NCBI RefSeq assembly: GCF_028009165.1
Contig: NC_079243.1
Coordinates: 1,922,001-1,986,000 of the forward strand
Direction of reading: 5' to 3'
Origin: Akanthomyces muscarius
Lineage: Eukaryota; Ascomycota; Sordariomycetes; Hypocreales; Cordycipitaceae
DNA length: 64,000 bases
Within the stretch, counting starts at the first letter, position 1. Each line of letters opens with the position of its first letter. Positions 60,837 through 64,000 of this stretch are shown in pieces. A model generated the notes under the pieces. That model was not told where the DNA came from and did no database searches. It was given only the letters and a program-made list of their open reading frames with translations. Both the position numbers and the translations under genes were made by a program.

Positions 60837-62378
60837 ATGGCTTTCGCCCCCGAGGAGTTTGCACAAGGGAGAAGTCCCATCATTCATGAGCTGTGTAGCC
60901 CTGGAGTGGAGGCGCCGCATTGGGAGCCTCTATATCGCCAGGCCTGCACCTTTGGGCCCGAAATTTTCACACAGCGCATGGTCACATTTATTCGCAACCC
61001 CAACTTGAATACGACGTGGCTATTTCGTGGAGATGTCCTCTTTGATGATAAGCCGGGAGATGAAGAGGCAGTGGAGGGGAACGGCACGCGAGAACAGCTG
61101 GGCTACTTTGATACAGAATGGCCGGAGCGCAGGGTCGTGGCGGGGATGTCGAGGACGAGGACCATGGTGCGCAGGCTGATTCCGCGAAATCAGATGCGCG
61201 ATGCGCCTATGAATCAAACTTGCGAGTTTCACCGAAGCAGTGCACCTCAAGATGATGCGAGTGCCGACTCCAGCAAGGTGTCGACCCTGGTCATCTACGT
61301 CCCGCACGCAAGGTCTGCCGAGGAGATGCCCTTCTACCACCCCAAGGTCCAAGGCATCGCGCATCTTCATGAGTGGAATGCTGCCACTAACCAAGGATCT
61401 GTTTCTGTTCACTTTCATCCATATGCTGCCGACATAGTCATCATGGATGAGAAGCTGCGCCGTGTGGGCTACCATCTCCTCGAGAGGCTGTACAAGCACG
61501 GTCACAATTCGCTAAATGGCTACACTAAGCGCGTGCACCACGATACCGTGATACCGCAGCCTCGGTTCCAGGACCGCTACTCGGCGCTCAAGGACAAGTA
61601 TGCGCGGGCTTTGATGCTCTCCTGGGTGGAAACTACAGATCCGAAGAAGCATGTCTTTGAAGATCTCGGCATTGCCGCGTTCCTGATGGAATTGTGGACG
61701 GACATGTACGGCACAAACAGGAACAAGTTTCCGGGGTTTGTAGATATTGGATGTGGAAATGGATTGCTGGTCTACATTTTAAATCAGGAGGGCTACCCAG
61801 GGTGGGGGTTCGATGCGCGAGCGCGCAAGTCCTGGCCGCAATACAGCACGGCGCCGTGCGCCTCGTCGCCGGCAGACGTTTCCCTAGTCGAAAGATGTCT
61901 CATGCCAAGCGTTGTTCCCAAGCCCGAGGACGAAACCACTATTGATGATAGCCTCATCTACAACGGGCTATTCGAAAAGGGCACATTCATCATCTCCAAC
62001 CACGCTGATGAGCTAACGCCTTGGACGCCCATTTTGGGTGCTCTCTCCGAATGTCCGTGGATTTCGATTCCGTGCTGCAGCCACAACCTGACAGGCCGAA
62101 AGTTCCGCGCGCCGCCGCCGCGAGACAAGACAAAGCCGAAATCGACGTATGCTTCACTGGTGGACTGGGTGGTGCAGATTGCCGAGGATTGCGGCTGGCG
62201 TGTCGAGACGGAGATGCTGCGAATCCCCAGCACGAGGAACACGGGTCTCCTGGGGCGCACGCGGACAGTGGACGCCAAGGATCTTGACATTGACAGCGTG
62301 CTGGCCAAGTACGGCGGCGTCGCGGGATATTACTCGAGCATTGCCAAACTGGTGAAAACTGGCCCAAGGTCTCATTGA
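60837..62378 (+). CDS. trm44: tRNA(Ser) (uracil44-2'-O)-methyltransferase Trm44
   Basis: This is a single exon of 513 aa. Trm44 makes Um44 in tRNA-Ser in the cytosol using S-adenosylmethionine. The N-terminal part (1-230) carries the family blocks [40 protein letters not shown] and [12 protein letters not shown]. The methyltransferase core starts at about 300 with [20 protein letters not shown], followed by [15 protein letters not shown]. Typical later motifs are [20 protein letters not shown] and [16 protein letters not shown]. The length is in the usual range. The stop is at 62376 and the gene converges on the dioxygenase gene with only about 30 bp between them. Confidence 0.93.
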   Translation: MAFAPEEFAQGRSPIIHELCSPGVEAPHWEPLYRQACTFGPEIFTQRMVTFIRNPNLNTTWLFRGDVLFDDKPGDEEAVEGNGTREQLGYFDTEWPERRVVAGMSRTRTMVRRLIPRNQMRDAPMNQTCEFHRSSAPQDDASADSSKVSTLVIYVPHARSAEEMPFYHPKVQGIAHLHEWNAATNQGSVSVHFHPYAADIVIMDEKLRRVGYHLLERLYKHGHNSLNGYTKRVHHDTVIPQPRFQDRYSALKDKYARALMLSWVETTDPKKHVFEDLGIAAFLMELWTDMYGTNRNKFPGFVDIGCGNGLLVYILNQEGYPGWGFDARARKSWPQYSTAPCASSPADVSLVERCLMPSVVPKPEDETTIDDSLIYNGLFEKGTFIISNHADELTPWTPILGALSECPWISIPCCSHNLTGRKFRAPPPRDKTKPKSTYASLVDWVVQIAEDCGWRVETEMLRIPSTRNTGLLGRTRTVDAKDLDIDSVLAKYGGVAGYYSSIAKLVKTGPRSH

Positions 62379-62407
62379 GCTTTACAATGTCAGCATGGCA
62401 AAAGGCT

Positions 62408-63452
62408 CTAATCTAGATCGGGTACAGGGAGATGGTCCACCAGCTTCATGTTGAGGCCGAGGTTCTTCAAGGCTTCCGTCGCGTTTTTATCGCGGAGCTC
62501 AGCGGTGTCCTTTTCGCTTGCCAGCACGAAATCTTGTCGGAGCACTTTGCCCCCCGCATCGACGCCGTACTGCGACGCCGTGGCCTCGTCAATGGGCTCC
62601 AAGTCCACGATGAGGCTCTGCTTGACGCCGAATACTGCATCTGTCTTTTCATACGGATCCCCCCGGACATATACAGCGCTGCACACATTTTAGTATTCTC
62701 CAGCATCCATACAGAGGATGAAGCTGAACTTACGTGATGAGATGATCCCAGCCGGGCTTCTCCAGCATGAAATGCATGTGCGCCGGCCGCCAGGGATGCC
62801 GTCCCAGCTTCTGGAGCAGCTGCCCGACCGGCCCGTCCGTCGGAATCGGGTAGCTCACCGGCGTGATCGCCCTGAACCAGAACTTACCCTCCTCGTCGCT
62901 GCGCATCACGCACCGCTCGCTCGGCGCCCCGCGCTCCGCATGCTGCACATCGTAGTGGCCCGAGGCGTCCGTCTCCCAGATATCCACCGTGACGTCCGGA
63001 ATCGGCCTCCCGTCGCGGTCGCGCACGCTGCACAGCACCAGCAGCGGCTCGCCGGTCGGGTCGGCCGACATGGCGCCTCCCGAGGCCATGCGCGGCGCGT
63101 CGTGCGTGTGAAAGGGCCCGAGCACGGAGCCCTCGGTGCACGACGGCGGCTTGGGATGGTTGATAGAGTCGACGAGCAGCGACAGGCCTAGAATGTCGGA
63201 CAGTAGGATGAACTCCTGGCGCACGTCGGTGCACGTCTGGCCCGTGCGGGTGAGGAACTGGATCGCGGCCGTCCACTCGGCGGTGCTGAGGCGGGTTTCG
63301 CACGCAAAGTCGTGGAGGTGCGTGACGAGGCGCTCCATGAGGTAGCGGAGGCGAGGGGAAGGGCATTGCGCGTTGATGCGGAGAGTGTTGGGGGTGATGT
63401 TGTCGATGGTGAGGTCGAGGAGCTCCGGCGTGGCGGGTGTGCTTGAAGTCAT
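62408..63452 (-). CDS. Intradiol ring-cleavage dioxygenase (hydroxyquinol 1,2-dioxygenase type)
   Basis: There are two exons (63452-62734, 62678-62408) with a 55-bp intron, giving 329 aa. The N-terminal dioxygenase_N region includes FILLSDILGLSLLVDSINHP, then CTEGSVLGPFH, which is close to hydroxyquinol and catechol 1,2-dioxygenases. The four Fe(III) ligands are visible: Tyr 167 (ASGHYDVQ), Tyr 201 (PVSYPIPTDGP) and His 225 and His 227 (WRPAHMHF). The reaction is intradiol opening of a catechol or hydroxyquinol ring to a muconate or maleylacetate, a step of aromatic catabolism. The C-terminal exon (AVYVRGDPYEKTDAVFGVKQ, then SLIVDLEPI) is typical of the hydroxyquinol group. There is no signal peptide, so it is likely cytosolic. 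The next gene is an alpha/beta hydrolase in the same orientation, which may belong to the same pathway. Confidence 0.9.
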
Positions 63453-63778
63453 GATGGACAGACGCTGCAACAAGACGATGCAAGGCGCAGACTCAGCGAT
63501 GGGAATAAATGTAGAAACAGAGAATGTGTCCGAGTCTGGTGAGGGCTTTGTATTTAAGTCAAGAGAAAAGGTCGAATCAGACTCATGCGTTTACACGTTA
63601 AAGTGCCGGCCAACCCAAACTAGTCTTTTGCTAAGATCTTGCTAAGATCTTGATAAGCGTAACACCCCGGGAAGCCGGGCGCTTCACCCCGCACAAACTC
63701 GACTTGAGGGTACATTATGTTTCTTGTCATTATTAATCGATTTGAAAGCTTATTCAGTCTACCCCTCTTAACAGCCCG
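63453..63778. promoter_or_regulatory. Upstream region of the dioxygenase gene with an 11-bp tandem repeat
   Basis: GCTAAGATCTT occurs twice in tandem (63630-63640 and 63641-63651) and is followed by a partial third copy (GATAAGCG). It lies about 180 bp upstream of the dioxygenase start. The third copy contains GATAAG, a core GATA-factor site. Confidence 0.5.
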
Positions 63779-64000
63779 TCACCATCGCTGCCCTATCCAA
63801 TCCGCAATCTTGGCCACCATCTTCTTTGTACAGCTATGCCCCGTGTTATCCTGCACAAAAAGCTCCGTGTCCGCCGCCGCATCCCCTCCACACTGCCTCC
63901 TCTGCCTCCTCTCCAGCCAGGACGCAGTATGCACGGCCGGTACGAGCCTGTCGTACTTGCCGTTGCACAATATCATCGGCACGTCCATGGGAAACTTGTA
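63779..64000 (-). CDS. Alpha/beta hydrolase, C-terminal fragment (runs off right edge)
   Basis: The frame is open from the window end down to a stop at 63779, giving 73 codons. It shows the last part of an alpha/beta hydrolase fold: FPMDVPMILCNGKYDRLVPA with the catalytic Asp (KYDRLVP), and VQDNTGHSCTKKMVAKIADW with the catalytic His (NTGHS). The nucleophile elbow lies outside the window. A small Gln/Gly/Ala-rich insert lies between these blocks. It is tandem with the intradiol dioxygenase, so a role in the same aromatic catabolic pathway is possible but unproven. The window shows only the last exon or part of it. Confidence 0.72.
   Translation of the reverse strand, partial: YKFPMDVPMILCNGKYDRLVPAVHTASWLERRQRRQCGGDAAADTELFVQDNTGHSCTKKMVAKIADWIGQRW

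Overview
The window is nuclear DNA from a filamentous ascomycete. The genes have short introns (about 45-90 bp) with GT..AG ends and CTAAC-type branch points. The gene content is typical of Pezizomycotina: ATP sulfurylase with a degenerate APS-kinase tail, a DUF1996 secreted protein, an FLC/Pkd2-type TRP-like protein, a HAM1/BPI-like protein, MHR-type transcription factors and small secreted effector-like proteins. Repeated AGGTACCTAGG-like intergenic words and the protein repertoire suggest Sordariomycetes, probably Hypocreales; this placement is inference. I saw no rRNA, convincing tRNA, CRISPR array or intact transposon.

Left part (1-16.7 kb): the 5' end of an F-box gene runs off the left edge. 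Then come a secreted DUF1996 protein, a HAM1-like lipid-binding-fold protein, a SET-domain methyltransferase, a CPSF6-like RRM protein, a WDR23/DCAF11-like WD40 protein, a small proline-rich secreted protein and ATP sulfurylase. Except for the SET gene, all are on the minus strand.

Middle (16.7-45 kb): a 3.7 kb spacer precedes the FLC-type membrane protein and a GNAT acetyltransferase. A decayed Zn2Cys6/MHR transcription factor pseudogene follows, then about 3 kb with a 23-G run and no recognisable gene. Next are a 92-aa mitochondrial-type membrane protein, an RWDD2-like protein, a Gdt1-type cation transporter with a long lumenal extension, a zinc-ribbon/PPxY mini-protein, a second GNAT enzyme and two small secreted proteins (one NIS1-like, one with six cysteines).

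Right part (45-64 kb): an F-box/ankyrin protein, a fungal-specific transcription-factor-domain protein with no zinc cluster, an 11-exon catalase with 8- and 24-nt microexons and one GC-AG intron, a PPPY-bearing hydrophilic protein, a large KDR/RS-rich conserved protein and the tRNA-Ser Um44 methyltransferase Trm44. At the edge an intradiol (hydroxyquinol-type) dioxygenase lies in tandem with the 3' end of an alpha/beta hydrolase, which may be a small aromatic-catabolism unit.

The genes do not form one operon-like system; most are independent housekeeping or accessory genes. The points most worth a second look are: the in-frame duplication of the CPSF6-like C-terminal tail just past its stop codon; the catalase microexons; two unrelated small PPxY proteins; the effector-like secreted genes with close TATA boxes; and the transcription factor pseudogene whose zinc-cluster cysteines are lost. 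Exon coordinates were derived by hand from splice signals and frame continuity, and each model closes to a whole number of codons.
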